Part shown: positions 44,008 through 53,990 of the stretch, one piece after another
Position numbering within the stretch: position 1 is the stretch's first letter
Layout: every line of letters starts with the position of its first letter
Assembly (NCBI RefSeq): GCF_020509005.1
Contig: NC_063023.1
Span: 620,001 to 684,000, forward strand
Direction of reading: 5' to 3'
Source of the DNA: Fulvia fulva
Taxonomy: Eukaryota > Ascomycota > Dothideomycetes > Mycosphaerellales > Mycosphaerellaceae
DNA length: 64,000 nucleotides
Made by a program: the position numbers and the translations under genes
The notes under the pieces: model-generated
The model's database searches: none
What the model was told of the DNA's origin: nothing
Seen by the model: only the letters and a program-made list of their open reading frames with translations

Positions 44008-47000
44008 CTACTGATCAATCGCTTCCCTAAAACGGAGGACTGCGTTATCCTGCAGCAGACCATCGACGCCCTTCGGCAGATTGACCAGGCTTGCTGGTCG
44101 AGTGTGATGTGAGTAGTCTGATATGAGGACCAGTCCAGCTTCTTTGACGGATGAGACTAGCGCTGGGACGAGATCGAGAAGGCGTGATGTGCAGATTAAG
44201 CCCATGAAGTTGTTACTCTGTGCGATGCGGACGGATTCCTTGATGGACATGTCGGTTCGGCCGCAGTTTGTGACCATGTTTGGTGTTGAGCTGGGGCGAC
44301 GTGCGTTGGCAGTAGAAGGCGCTACGCCGAGCTCGTTGCAGATTAAAATTGGGTCTGTATGCGATTAGTGATGGAAATGCCGCTGTATCAGTGGGTACTC
44401 ACAATTCGGCTGCTTCCAGTTGAGAGCCATGCACACTTCAGCATTGTAGCTTGAAAACGCAAAATTCCTCAAGGGCGTATCCTTCGCCTCGCGCAATTGT
44501 CTCGCGTGATCAAAGACGACCTTGAGCACACTGTCGACGGTCACGTTGATATTCTGCGTGGCACCCAGATGATAGGTGTCCTCATCTGCTCGGCTGGGAT
44601 AGCACACATGTATCTCAATGTGCAGATCAGATGGCAATAGAGCCAACACATCAGCCAGCGAAGCGTAGGACCGAGCGACCTGGCGCTGTACTGCGGAGAG
44701 GTTTCCACGATCGATACCGGAGCCAACGAGACCCTGTATGATGCCACGTCCTCGACCTGCGTCCAGTCCAGCGTTCTCAAATTCGGCATAGGTCATCCTG
44801 CTTATCAGATCGTTTCTGCTGCTTGGCAATGCCCAGTCGTTGTACAGCACGGGGACACCGTCGAGCGTCACCTGTACAAAAAGTCTCATGAAGTCGCCCG
44901 ACAAGCTGCTTCCGGTGATCAGATTGCTTGGATGATTCTCCGAGAACTGGCTGGTGGCCTTCCAGTACGTTGCGAAGTGCGTAATCTCAAGTGGGATGCC
45001 GTGAAAGGGCGTGACGACCTGGTAGCGGAAGCTGAGCCTTCCAATTGCTCTCAAACGTGGATCGAACAGCTCCAAATGCCATAAACCAGAGCTACTAGCT
45101 TTGCTGGTAAACACACGACTCGATGCAGCCGCGCGAGCAATGACCTTGCTGCCAAAAGTGGGATAGATGTCGAAGTCGATGCTGAATGTGTCGAGATTCT
45201 CGATCTGGAAGGAGATATTCTTGAAGTCGTCCTGGATTGGCAGTGGTAGATTCCGTGGAATCAAGTCGGATGACTTTGAGGAGATCGTGAGGCGTGCAGC
45301 TGGGTACTTGCTATCGCCGTAGAACTCAATGGCTTCGCCAGCAAGCGCATCAAACGACAAGAGTATGAAAGTCTTCGTCGTGTCCAAGAAATTGTGGCCA
45401 TATCGTCTAAGGGGAATAATTGGAGGTGGCAGGCTGAGGTCCGGAATGGCTTCTACGTCCGAAATGGTCATTGCCGGTGTGCCACCAGTCATCGGCGCTG
45501 ATGGGGGCTCTCCTGCGACCATCTGCACATCGATGGTGTTCCGTATTGTTGTGCTGCCGGCCGTCGCGGCACCCGCTTGAGCGAGAAGTTGCATACAGTC
45601 AAGTTTGCCTTCCCACGCGGCGTAGTACATTGCGGATAGACCCTTCTCGTCGATAGCTGTCGGGTCAACATTGAATTCGAGGAGCTGCCTCAGGCAAGGC
45701 AGATGGCCTTCCGATGCAGCGTGAAAGACGGGTGTCCATTGATACAGCTTGTCCGGCTGGTCCAGATCTACGCCAAAGTCTCTGAGCATCGTCAAAATCG
45801 CATTATCTCGACCGAAGCGAGCTACCAGATGTTGTGGATACAGTCCCTCTGCATCGGGCAGTATCTGTGGCCTGAATCGCAGTATCTGCTGCACTATAGG
45901 AGCCGCACCATACTGGCAAGCCAAATTGAGAGGAATGTGATCCGCAGTTCCTGCAGCATTGACCACGGCGCCATACTGCAGCATCTCCTGCACGCACTCT
46001 GGTCGCGAATGCACGATGCCGTGTATAAGAGGTGTGAAGTTGTCCAGATCCTTCGCGTCCACGGTATCGGGCGCAGTCTCAACCAATATCTTGACCATAT
46101 CCACTCTTCCATGCATGCACGCATAGTGCAGCGGCAGTCGTCCGTAGACGTCAGGAGCCCGAATGTTTGCACTTTTGGCCAGGGCGACCTGGAGTACGTC
46201 GATCCTCCCGCTGACTGCTGCCTCATGTATCGCATTGCGCTCGTTGATAGGGTCCGCATAGTTGAAGTCCACCAGATCGGTCTGGTAGAGAGCTTCCTGT
46301 GTGCTCTGCGCTGCGGTCTTGACTGTATTCACGAATACTCTACTGACACGCTCTTTCGCCTCTTGACTTCCTGCGATTCTCGAGGACCACTCTTTGACCA
46401 ATCCAGCGTTGCCAGCATTCATCGCCTGCAAGACTTGGTTCTCAAGCTCTTCATCTTGGCCCATTGGCTGAGTCTTGCGCTCAAGCTCGACAGCAGGAGT
46501 GTACGCGATCTTTTCGCCTTCCGCCCACGCTTGAAGCTCAAGCAGGCCGGTCGTCGCTTGATCGGAAAGGTCGCTGATGACGTCGCGGTTGAAGCATGGC
46601 TGTACATCGACGGCGCGGGAAAGGTAGAGCTCCTTCGTTCGCGACTACAAATCATGTCAGCATTTACGACATCGGGCTTGCTTGGAGGTGGTAGCACCTT
46701 TGATATTTTATCCCACTGCCAGACGTTAGCTTAATCCAGCTTGACAAGAACAGGAAAACTCAGGACCTTCTTCAATATCTTGGAGAATGCGGTCTGGTTG
46801 ACCTCGACGAACTGTTGGAGCTTGTCCAGATCGTTGCTGAACAGACGGAAGCCTTCGTCCAGTGTAACATAGCTCGAGGATAACTTGGATGCTGGCGTAG
46901 CTCGTGATTGCAGGACTCTCTTCTTGTCCAGTAAAGTGCGTAGTCGAAGCTTGAGCTGCGTGTTGTTAGGAGTGCGAATTGATTTTGAGCCAGCGATGTG

Positions 47001-47378
47001 CTGCATACCTCGGCTTCCTTCTGGAGGTAGAAGATGTTGACCTTCTCCAGCTCCCGCTCAAGCTTGAAGAAGAAGGTCGCTCTGTTGGCCTGCAACGAGG
47101 CCTGCGAGTCCTGTAGACGCTCTCGATCGCTGCCGGTAGTAACAGCTGCGAGTATGGGTGTCGCGCTCAGCTTTTTGATGAGCTGGTGGAGTGTCAATTA
47201 TGAGCGTGAAAGACGTGGGGTGATGCCATTCTACCTTCTTGAGAGCCTTGTAGTCAACAAAGCTGGCTGCATACTCGGGAATGTCAAGCTGGCGCTTCTG
47301 GATGTGCTTGCCGAACTTCCTTCACCACCATCAGCACCCGTTCCCACCCCAACTCGCCACCACCGGGTCGACGTACAT
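44008..47378 (-). CDS. PHO81: PHO81/NUC-2: SPX-ankyrin-GDPD-like regulator of phosphate response (six introns)
   Basis: In yeast and Neurospora this protein inhibits the Pho80-Pho85 type CDK when phosphate is scarce. Exons: 47378-47377, 47319-47235, 47182-47009, 46955-46767, 46715-46698, 46644-44403, 44354-44008; 1018 aa. The start codon is split: AT lies before a 57-nt intron (GTACGT donor) and G after it, giving M-KFGKHIQKRQLDIPEYAASF. The SPX domain spans about residues 1-215 (LIKKLSATPIL, ELEKVNIFYLQKEAELKLRL, GFRLFSNDLDKLQQFVEVNQ). Exon 5 is an 18-nt microexon (WDKISK). Ankyrin repeats follow at about 280-515 (RNAIHEAAVSGRIDVLQVAL, GRLPLHYACMHGRVDMVKIL). The C-terminus from about 570 is the GDPD-like region (NYPILICNELG, VRIAQSNNFMGLICTSRLLD). 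I see no HRG catalytic signature, so it may be non-catalytic. Every intron keeps frame and most have a CTAAC/CTGAC site. Confidence 0.93.
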
Positions 47379-48165
47379 GGTTGGTGACGGAGAGACAAGG
47401 AGACTTGTCCCGGCCCCTGACCTCTGCTGTTCGGTGTCTGTATGGCTATACGATGCTCGTGGCGGATGGTGGGATATCGTGTTGGCGTAGACTCGAGGTT
47501 GCTGCCGACATTGTGGTCGCCAAGGAGCTCACGCGAGGTGCATCTCTGCAGTGCGCTATCAACGCGCCACAAGAGACCAAGAGCTTCGAAGGACAAGATG
47601 ATGGCGGGAGTGTGAGGAGGCAGATGTTGTCACATGCGGGCGTGAGAGCGCAAAGTGAAGTGCTTCAGCAGATGAAGGTGGGGGCATTTGGAAGCTCGCT
47701 GTGGTGAAGCCGCCGCCGCCAAATTGATGGCCTTTCAACACAACAACCACATGCACTGGGTGTCTCTCACCAATGAGCTCTCGATATCAGCCACGTGCTG
47801 TCCAGTACGAGGCACCAAGGACTTCAGCATCGGCTGCGGACGGCGGGTTGGCGGCTAAATGATGTGCAGCGTGAGTCTTGGAGAGAAAGTGGGAAGCCGA
47901 TCTTCGGCATCGAACGACCGCTCGGCACATCTCAAATACTCCACCTGCTGGCGGCTCGAGGACATGAGACGAAGTCGTCGCTGTCATGCCATGCGGTGAT
48001 AGCCAAATCCCGTGTTCAATCACAAAACCGGTACAATGGAAATGCCACTCCCAAGACAAACAAGCATCCAGCCACGATGCGCGAGCCAGCATCATGATCG
48101 GTTCCGACTGCTTTCGTCGCCACACAGCACACGCGAGACGCCAGGATCGGTAGTTCTATCCTAGC
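47379..48165. other. Intergenic, 5' flank of PHO81
   Basis: No gene recognised; frames are short and contradictory. It should contain the PHO81 promoter. I see no clear CACGTGGG/CACGTTTT-type site; a CCACGTGC word occurs near 47791. Confidence 0.45.
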
Positions 48166-48291
48166 ATGGCTTCTTCGGACGACCTCCAAGGGCTGTGGAA
48201 AAAGTTCGTTGCCGCCGAGCGCGTCGTCGTCTCCAGTACAAACATTGATGCTGGAACCTGCCGGCGTGCTAAAGCCACGCGGCCATCATAG
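48166..48291 (+). CDS. Small ORF carrying motif copy D (41 aa)
   Basis: The frame begins ATGGCTTCTTCGGAC in a reasonable context and encodes MASSDDLQGLWKKFVAAERV, then VVSSTNIDAGTCRRAKATRPS, before a stop. Both halves match the locus at 42.8-43.1 kb: QGL..K.VAA and TC.R.KAT in the same order and at about the same spacing. That makes chance unlikely despite the short length. It could be a complete micro-protein, the first exon of a longer gene, or a fragment. It lies 100 bp from the 3' end of AXL2 (opposite strand). Family not recognised. Confidence 0.4.
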   Translation: MASSDDLQGLWKKFVAAERVVVSSTNIDAGTCRRAKATRPS

Positions 48292-48391
48292 CGACCTACG
48301 CGAGGCGCTCGCGCAGGTCACCATCGGAAAGCAAACAGCATCGGTCAAGATATACCTCATGTCTTCATTTCGTTCTCAGCCGTCTACGTCC

Positions 48392-51300
48392 CTACAAGAA
48401 AGCAGGCCCACTAACATCACTCCTCCCACTCGCCGCAGTCCCATTCCCATTCCCATTCCCAAACGGCATAACCCTCACCATCCCCCTCCCCGGCGTCCCC
48501 AACCTCGCCATCCTCTCCATCCTCGCCATCAATCCCGCCTCCACCGCCTCTTCCTCATCCGTGTCCTCATCAGCATCCTCCCAATCTCCCTCGCTCCCAG
48601 CAGTCGTAGCAGCATCAGTCTCAGCCTTCATGCTACTCAACCTCTGCACGTCCTCAACGCTCACGGGTCTTCTCGTGGCGACTTGGTCAGGCCGTGGTGC
48701 TTTGGCCTTGCTCATGCTGTCTGTGCTGACGAGAGCGGTGGGGTCGGAGAGGCGGCTTTTGCGTTTCGTGGTGGTTGTTGTGGTGGGACCTTCGGGCGAG
48801 GCGAGAAGGACGTGAGAGGAGAGGGGAGAGGAAGATTTTTCGCTGATGCGGCGCTGCCAGTGGGGTCTGGCGGAGCTTGGGGTGGTGTCGCGGGAGGCGG
48901 ATTGTTGGCGCGAGGCGGGTGGGGCGGGTGGTGGTGTTGGTGATGCTTCACCGGGTAAGACGAATGATCGTTCGTTTCGCGGCTTTGCGAGTTCTGCTCG
49001 CCAGTCGTCGCTGTTCATGGAGATTCTCTCGAGTCTGGAGTGTGATGGTTCCGGGTTTGACTTCCAGTTGCCGCCATTGCTGGAAGTTGATTCTGACGTG
49101 GTCCAGTCGTCGTCTTGGTCGGCTGCTGCGTCTTCCGCTGTGACGGAGTAGCGGCTCATGACGCGTGGGAACGTGGGTGCGAAGGAGGATCGCAAGCGTT
49201 CGCTGAGTCGCTTCTGCTCTTTCATTGCGGAACGTCGAGCGTCGTCGGCGTGTGGCTCGAGAGATGATGATTCCGAGTATGTGGTGAGCATGCTCTTGCT
49301 GTTCTTCGATCTTGTCCTTGTCCTGGAGTGCCGTACGCTGCCTGATGAAGACCCATTTGCTGATCGACTCCCATTCTGCCTACTGTGACTCGATGAACCT
49401 GCTCGGGAGCCATGCGCGAAAAGTGGGCTTTCGACGTTTGTGCTGACGCGATTGCGGACGGCACTCGCACGATGTCTGATATAAGACTGCCTTTTCTCTT
49501 CAAGAGGTCGTGTATCAATAGTGCTGTCACTCCTCTCCACCATCCTGATGCTCTTCCTCTTTGGATCTGCGCCAAAGATTGACATTGCTGTAGACAGTGT
49601 TGGAACAGACAGAGACATCGAGTGGCCAGGTGTAGATGGCGGCATGGGGAACTCGGATGCCTTCGTAGACAGCACACTCGTGCCTGTTGTCCGTATCGAG
49701 CCCACATCGCTAGCTTCTCTCGTGGTGGACAAGCCGCCGAAACTGCTCCTTGCTCTTCGGTGCTTGTTCCGTGATGAGTTCCTCGAAGAATGCCGTGCAA
49801 TGCCACCCGAAGCGCTAGCATGAACACCCAGCCCAGCACTATCTCTCGACCTCTGTCTGTCTCGCAATCGCTTCAGTGCTTTCTTGGTCGGGGATGTATG
49901 CGACTCTCGTCTCGAGATACGTGCTAGCTCTGCTGGAATAGAGAAGCTGTCATGTGGCGTATGCAGATTTTTAGCATTCTCGCCCCATTTCGGAATGTTC
50001 GAATCGGCTCGAATGGCGTCTTCTCCAGCTCCAATCGATGAGACCAAGCTCACTCGCGATATCCTTTTCGACCATTTTGATCTCCTGTTGGGCGACTCAT
50101 CGGTGTGCGTGGGCAGGTTTAATGTGATCTGCGGTGGAGGTTCCAGCTTCCTGCTGGCCACGGGTATATCCACTGCACTGTCTGCATCCTTTTCTACGTC
50201 TCTCTGAACTTCTGTAGTCACCATTATGGTGCCGCCGCTTCCAGGAGGTGCTAGTGGACGGGAAATCGTGTTCTTCGTAGGCGTGCTGGGCCTCTTATTC
50301 TCGCGTGCTTCTCGCCGTCTTCGGCGAAGGCACCATACGAGGCCCGCAAGAAGCAGCGCAGCAGCAATGACACTCAGGATCACGATTGCGGCGATCTCTC
50401 CTCCTCTTAGACGGTGTCCAGTCCGTGCGGACGCTACCCCTAGCACGGGAGTCGAAGTTGTAGTGGCTGTGGATGCAGTTACGATGGCCGACGATGTGGT
50501 ACTACCTTCGCCTCCAACAATCCTGATAGTCAAAGTCTGAGATTGTACATCATCAGCACTCGATGCCTGCAAGGTGACTTGCACGGTGTTCGAGTCAACT
50601 TTGGATGGTACATCGCCCGATATTGTCTTGGCGCCAGAATCGTATTTGAGCCAGGTCGCGCTAGGTGGAAAGGCCACAGTAAGGCTTACATCTTGGTCGC
50701 TGGAAATCGTGTCCTCGAAGCTGTAGCTAAAGTGCTCCCCGGCATGCGCTGTGACGCTGCCGGTTCTCCCGCTGAAGAGATCTGTGTCGCCACTTAGAAC
50801 GAGATTGACTTGCACGACTGCGGTATTGCCGAGCTGATCTGTTACAGAAATCGAGATGTCTTCTGTAGTCACATCTCGTGGCACAGTACCTTTCAGCTCA
50901 AGTGTTGCGGCATCAAACTTCAACCACGAAGGCAGATCTGTTGCAACGGCACTTTTCAGCTGCTGCAAGTCTAGTAGCTCGTTGTTAAGGAAAAGCGTGT
51001 CTCCCAATGCAAATGATGACAATTGCTCTCCCGCTGTAATGTTCAATATCTGCTCTTCTGGCACAAAAGCCAGCTGTTGCGTCCCGATCGCGATAGTAAA
51101 CGAGGCCGATGTGCCTGCAAAGCCTTCGACGTCAGATGCTATGAGTTCGATCGTCCATGATTGCGGAAATGCACTCAGGTCAGGAGCAGTGCCGGTGAAC
51201 GTAAGCGTCGTAGAATCGAATTTCAGCCAAGATGGCAGTGGAGTGTGATCGGCGAGTGTAGCGTAGTACCATAGTTTTCGCGACACAATATCGATGAAAG

Positions 51301-51784
51301 ACTCTTGTTGGAAGTTGAAATTGAAAGTAGTCGAGGGTAGCAGGGTTGCAATGGGAGGATCGCTGCTGGAAAGGTTCGTAGTGGCCGCCAATTGCTTGCC
51401 AATGTCGCTTGGAGGCTGTGGTGCTGGATCGGTGGAGATTACAAGTGTGCAATCCATATGCGCTGCTCCCGTGCTGTCTGCTGCAGTCAGACTGAAGTTG
51501 ATCGGACCAGCATCTGCTTGACCTGGTGTACCGCTCAGAGTGCGTGTCGCGCTGTCCACCAGGAGCCATGCTGGCTGACTCGCGAGGCTGTATACGTAGC
51601 TTGCTGAGGCCGGTGCAAATGTCGAATCGGAGAACTGGAAGCTGTAGGGTTCATTGACTCTAGCGACAGTCGGGACCTGTGAATTGAATGGGAACGCTGC
51701 GTTAGGCGCTGCGCGCGCTACCACGATCAATGCAGCGAAGATGCATGAACTCCGATTGAGCGCTCGTGCAGCTTGAAGCCCCAT
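48392..51784 (-). CDS. AXL2: Axl2-like transmembrane protein with cadherin-like (CADG) domains, 1130 aa
   Basis: In yeast Axl2 marks axial bud sites; in filamentous fungi orthologues affect septation and conidiation. The ORF starts at 51784 with a signal peptide (SSCIFAALIVVARA). The frame is open further upstream, but only the internal Met fits secretion. The extracellular part, about residues 25-430, contains three to four dystroglycan-type cadherin-like repeats, each with the PAWLLVDSATRTLSGTP / PSWLKFDSTTLTFTGTAP / LPSWLKFDAATLELKGTVP pattern. One membrane span at about 457-481 (AAIVILSVIAAALLLAGLVW) is followed by the stop-transfer group CLRRRRRE. The 650-residue cytosolic tail is Ser/Arg-rich and disordered, with basic and phospho-site-like clusters, and has an acidic patch (DWEDADEDTDEEE) near the C-terminus. 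No introns. Orientation matches the PHO81 and CHY/RING genes but no operon-like link is implied. Confidence 0.9.
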   Translation of the reverse strand: MGLQAARALNRSSCIFAALIVVARAAPNAAFPFNSQVPTVARVNEPYSFQFSDSTFAPASASYVYSLASQPAWLLVDSATRTLSGTPGQADAGPINFSLTAADSTGAAHMDCTLVISTDPAPQPPSDIGKQLAATTNLSSSDPPIATLLPSTTFNFNFQQESFIDIVSRKLWYYATLADHTPLPSWLKFDSTTLTFTGTAPDLSAFPQSWTIELIASDVEGFAGTSASFTIAIGTQQLAFVPEEQILNITAGEQLSSFALGDTLFLNNELLDLQQLKSAVATDLPSWLKFDAATLELKGTVPRDVTTEDISISVTDQLGNTAVVQVNLVLSGDTDLFSGRTGSVTAHAGEHFSYSFEDTISSDQDVSLTVAFPPSATWLKYDSGAKTISGDVPSKVDSNTVQVTLQASSADDVQSQTLTIRIVGGEGSTTSSAIVTASTATTTSTPVLGVASARTGHRLRGGEIAAIVILSVIAAALLLAGLVWCLRRRRREARENKRPSTPTKNTISRPLAPPGSGGTIMVTTEVQRDVEKDADSAVDIPVASRKLEPPPQITLNLPTHTDESPNRRSKWSKRISRVSLVSSIGAGEDAIRADSNIPKWGENAKNLHTPHDSFSIPAELARISRRESHTSPTKKALKRLRDRQRSRDSAGLGVHASASGGIARHSSRNSSRNKHRRARSSFGGLSTTREASDVGSIRTTGTSVLSTKASEFPMPPSTPGHSMSLSVPTLSTAMSIFGADPKRKSIRMVERSDSTIDTRPLEEKRQSYIRHRASAVRNRVSTNVESPLFAHGSRAGSSSHSRQNGSRSANGSSSGSVRHSRTRTRSKNSKSMLTTYSESSSLEPHADDARRSAMKEQKRLSERLRSSFAPTFPRVMSRYSVTAEDAAADQDDDWTTSESTSSNGGNWKSNPEPSHSRLERISMNSDDWRAELAKPRNERSFVLPGEASPTPPPAPPASRQQSASRDTTPSSARPHWQRRISEKSSSPLSSHVLLASPEGPTTTTTTKRKSRLSDPTALVSTDSMSKAKAPRPDQVATRRPVSVEDVQRLSSMKAETDAATTAGSEGDWEDADEDTDEEEAVEAGLMARMERMARLGTPGRGMVRVMPFGNGNGNGTAASGRSDVSGPAFL

Positions 51785-52825
51785 GATCGTCTGAAGTGGA
51801 TATATCAGCTGCAGTGGACGCTGAAACGTCTTGTGGTATCCTTCCCTGCGTGCACCGCTTGTCCCGTCTCCTGCTCCTGCTGTCCTGTACGTCTCACTGG
51901 CAAACATCTGCATGATCGAGACGCAGGAAGGGAGTTTTTTACTCTACTACGCGCAATCGCGCGTGCAACGCGTAGAGCGAGCATTGAATTCCGCCACCCT
52001 TGCTGGAGGTGGCTTCGCAAGAATGGTGGTGGAATGTCTCAGAAGGCAATGCAAGGGATAAGTCGAATGGACAGACTGTCCAGATCTGTTCGAAGCCTCC
52101 TCTTCTCACCTTAAAACTCCGGAGTATGGGATAAATGATACAGTGAACAGACAAAACAGACCGCCTACCTGCTCGTCCTGCCATCGCCAACGATGCTGCT
52201 GTGCCAATATCCTCGAGTGGTGTGCCAAACGCTGCTGACCATGCGGGACACGACGACTGAAGTTGGTCACGACCAGGCCGGGGCAGCGCTAAGCTGCGGG
52301 CAACGGAATCATTCAGATGACATTTGCATCTTGAGACTGCTTCGCGCCGAAGGCGCCATAGCATGAGGAAGGGTCGGCGTATCGAGTTTGAAGGAAGCCT
52401 TTGGCGGTTGCCTTTCGCTTTTGCCCTCCATGAGCGTTGCAATCCGTAGGCCTCTGTGGCATGATGTAGAGATGGAGGACCCTGTCGGCTTTTTGATGCC
52501 TTGCAGTGGTGGATGCTATGCTCTTTGTGACGTTTGCGCGAAACCTCGAATGAATGGCCGATGAAGAGCCCAGAAGGGGACATGGCAGGTAATGGAAGAT
52601 TAATCAAGATTTTATGCATCACCCATCGAGATCACGGTCACGAGATGTCGCGTAAAGTGCTTCGCGCCTTCCCGTCTCACGGCGCGTCTGCCTCGGAGTT
52701 CAGGAGATCATGTACCCTGAATGTTGCTGAGAAGCTCAACAACCTAAAGATGTCCTTTCTCCAGTTTGCTTTAGCAAGTTTGATAGCGTTGTTGATGCAG
52801 AGCAACTACCAACATGGTATCATAG
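51785..52825. other. Intergenic, no gene seen
   Basis: 5' flank of AXL2 and upstream flank of the decayed TPR gene. Frames here are short and contradictory. Any upstream exon of the TPR gene should lie near 52530-52820, but I could not identify it. Confidence 0.45.
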
Positions 52826-53630
52826 CGCCTAGAAACATCCGGGAGTACACGACTGCAAGGCAACGAGCAGTACAAAGCTGGCAACTTTGCCGCTGCAGTG
52901 CCATTGTACCAGACGGCAGCTGAGCTCGATCCCAAGCAGGCAGCGCCACTTTTCAACTTGTCAACTGCTCTCTTCGAGCTAGGAGACTACAATGGATATG
53001 ATGAGGTCTGCGCATCAGCTCTTGCTTTGCTCCAGGGCGAGCCACAAGAAACCGCTGCGAAGCACAAGATCCATGCTCGGCAAGCTCGAGCTCGTCTTGC
53101 CACAAGACGGACAGAAAAGACAAAAGCGGCTGTGAACCTGCTATTCGACAGAGCAGAGAAGATGTCACTGCTACATTGTCTCAAGAACTGCCACAGCAGC
53201 CAAGTAGGTGTCAAGGACGCCAAAGAATCGCACACCAAGCTCTTCCTCGAACTGCCACGATACGAACCGATGATCTGCGTGCACAGGTTTGTGATTGATA
53301 TTTGATAGACTGACAATACCGGAATATTACTCCATTGACCGCGATGTTTTGGGGCCACTTTATACGGCTGATCTCATCAAGACTGGGCGCAAGGATATAT
53401 CGATGACGTTCGGTGGCATTGGTGATGCGAATCATTTGCACTGTATAATGCTCGAAATAGTGAGCGCTGCATTCAAGGACTTGGAGGATGGTGAGCCTGG
53501 CTCGCAGTGTGAGGGGAGACAGAGGTGGACGCGGCGACCACCTTTACTGCCACCGAGCGCCTCGTGATCATACTCGTAACCAAGCTTCAGCTCGACAGCA
53601 CTAAGGCGCGGCTACTTTGCAAGGATTGTA
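52826..53630 (+). pseudogene. Decayed TPR plus DUF4470-like gene
   Basis: The frame from about 52826 to 53305 encodes a TPR-like pair: GNEQYKAGNFAAAVPLYQTA, then ELDPKQAAPLFNLSTALFEL, followed by ETAAKHKIHARQARARLATR and a charged linker (SSQVGVKDAKESHTKLFLEL). It stops at 53303. A different frame then resumes with PEYYSIDRDVLGPLYTADLI and ISMTFGGIGDANHLHCIMLE, the GGxGDxxH signature of DUF4470, which is commonly fused to TPR or MYND regions in fungi. That frame is lost after 53490, and a third (about 53525 onward) continues with FTATERLVIILVTKLQLDST. No intron of suitable length explains the shifts, and no start codon or first exon is evident. It is best read as a pseudogene or a badly sequenced copy of an expanded family. 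Confidence 0.6.
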
Positions 53631-53990
53631 GCAGTACTTGCGAAGGAATCGGCCCACAACGCATATATCGTATAGCTTTCAACGAGGGACATCGCACAAG
53701 TGTCCAGATCAGTGTCATAGCAGCAAGCAATCCAGTCAGCGTTAGCCTTGCGGCTGTACAGTCTCGTGGAAGGCCCCGAGCGCGCGCCGGGTACAAGGCC
53801 AACTGATGTAGACAGACTCCCACGGCCTTGGGCGGACCTTGAATGTGTGTGTGGCCATCGATAACACGAGGCCTACAGGGGCAGCCGTTCAGGTAGTGTG
53901 TATCGTAGGTGCATATAACGATATCATTGGTCGTAGACCTCATTCCAGGTCCTCCATCCATCCATCCCATGTCATCTCCAACCCGCCCCC
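53631..53990. other. Intergenic, no gene seen
   Basis: 3' side of both neighbours. CCATCCATCC and C-rich words lie next to the stop of the CHY/RING gene. No feature recognised. Confidence 0.5.

Noticed and set aside
45703..46734. 343-codon plus-strand ORF
   Set aside because: Antisense to the PHO81 ankyrin region; no domain of its own.
48209..48943. Plus-strand ORF overlapping the AXL2 3' end
   Set aside because: Most of it is antisense to the AXL2 tail; only the first part, in another frame, carries motif copy D.
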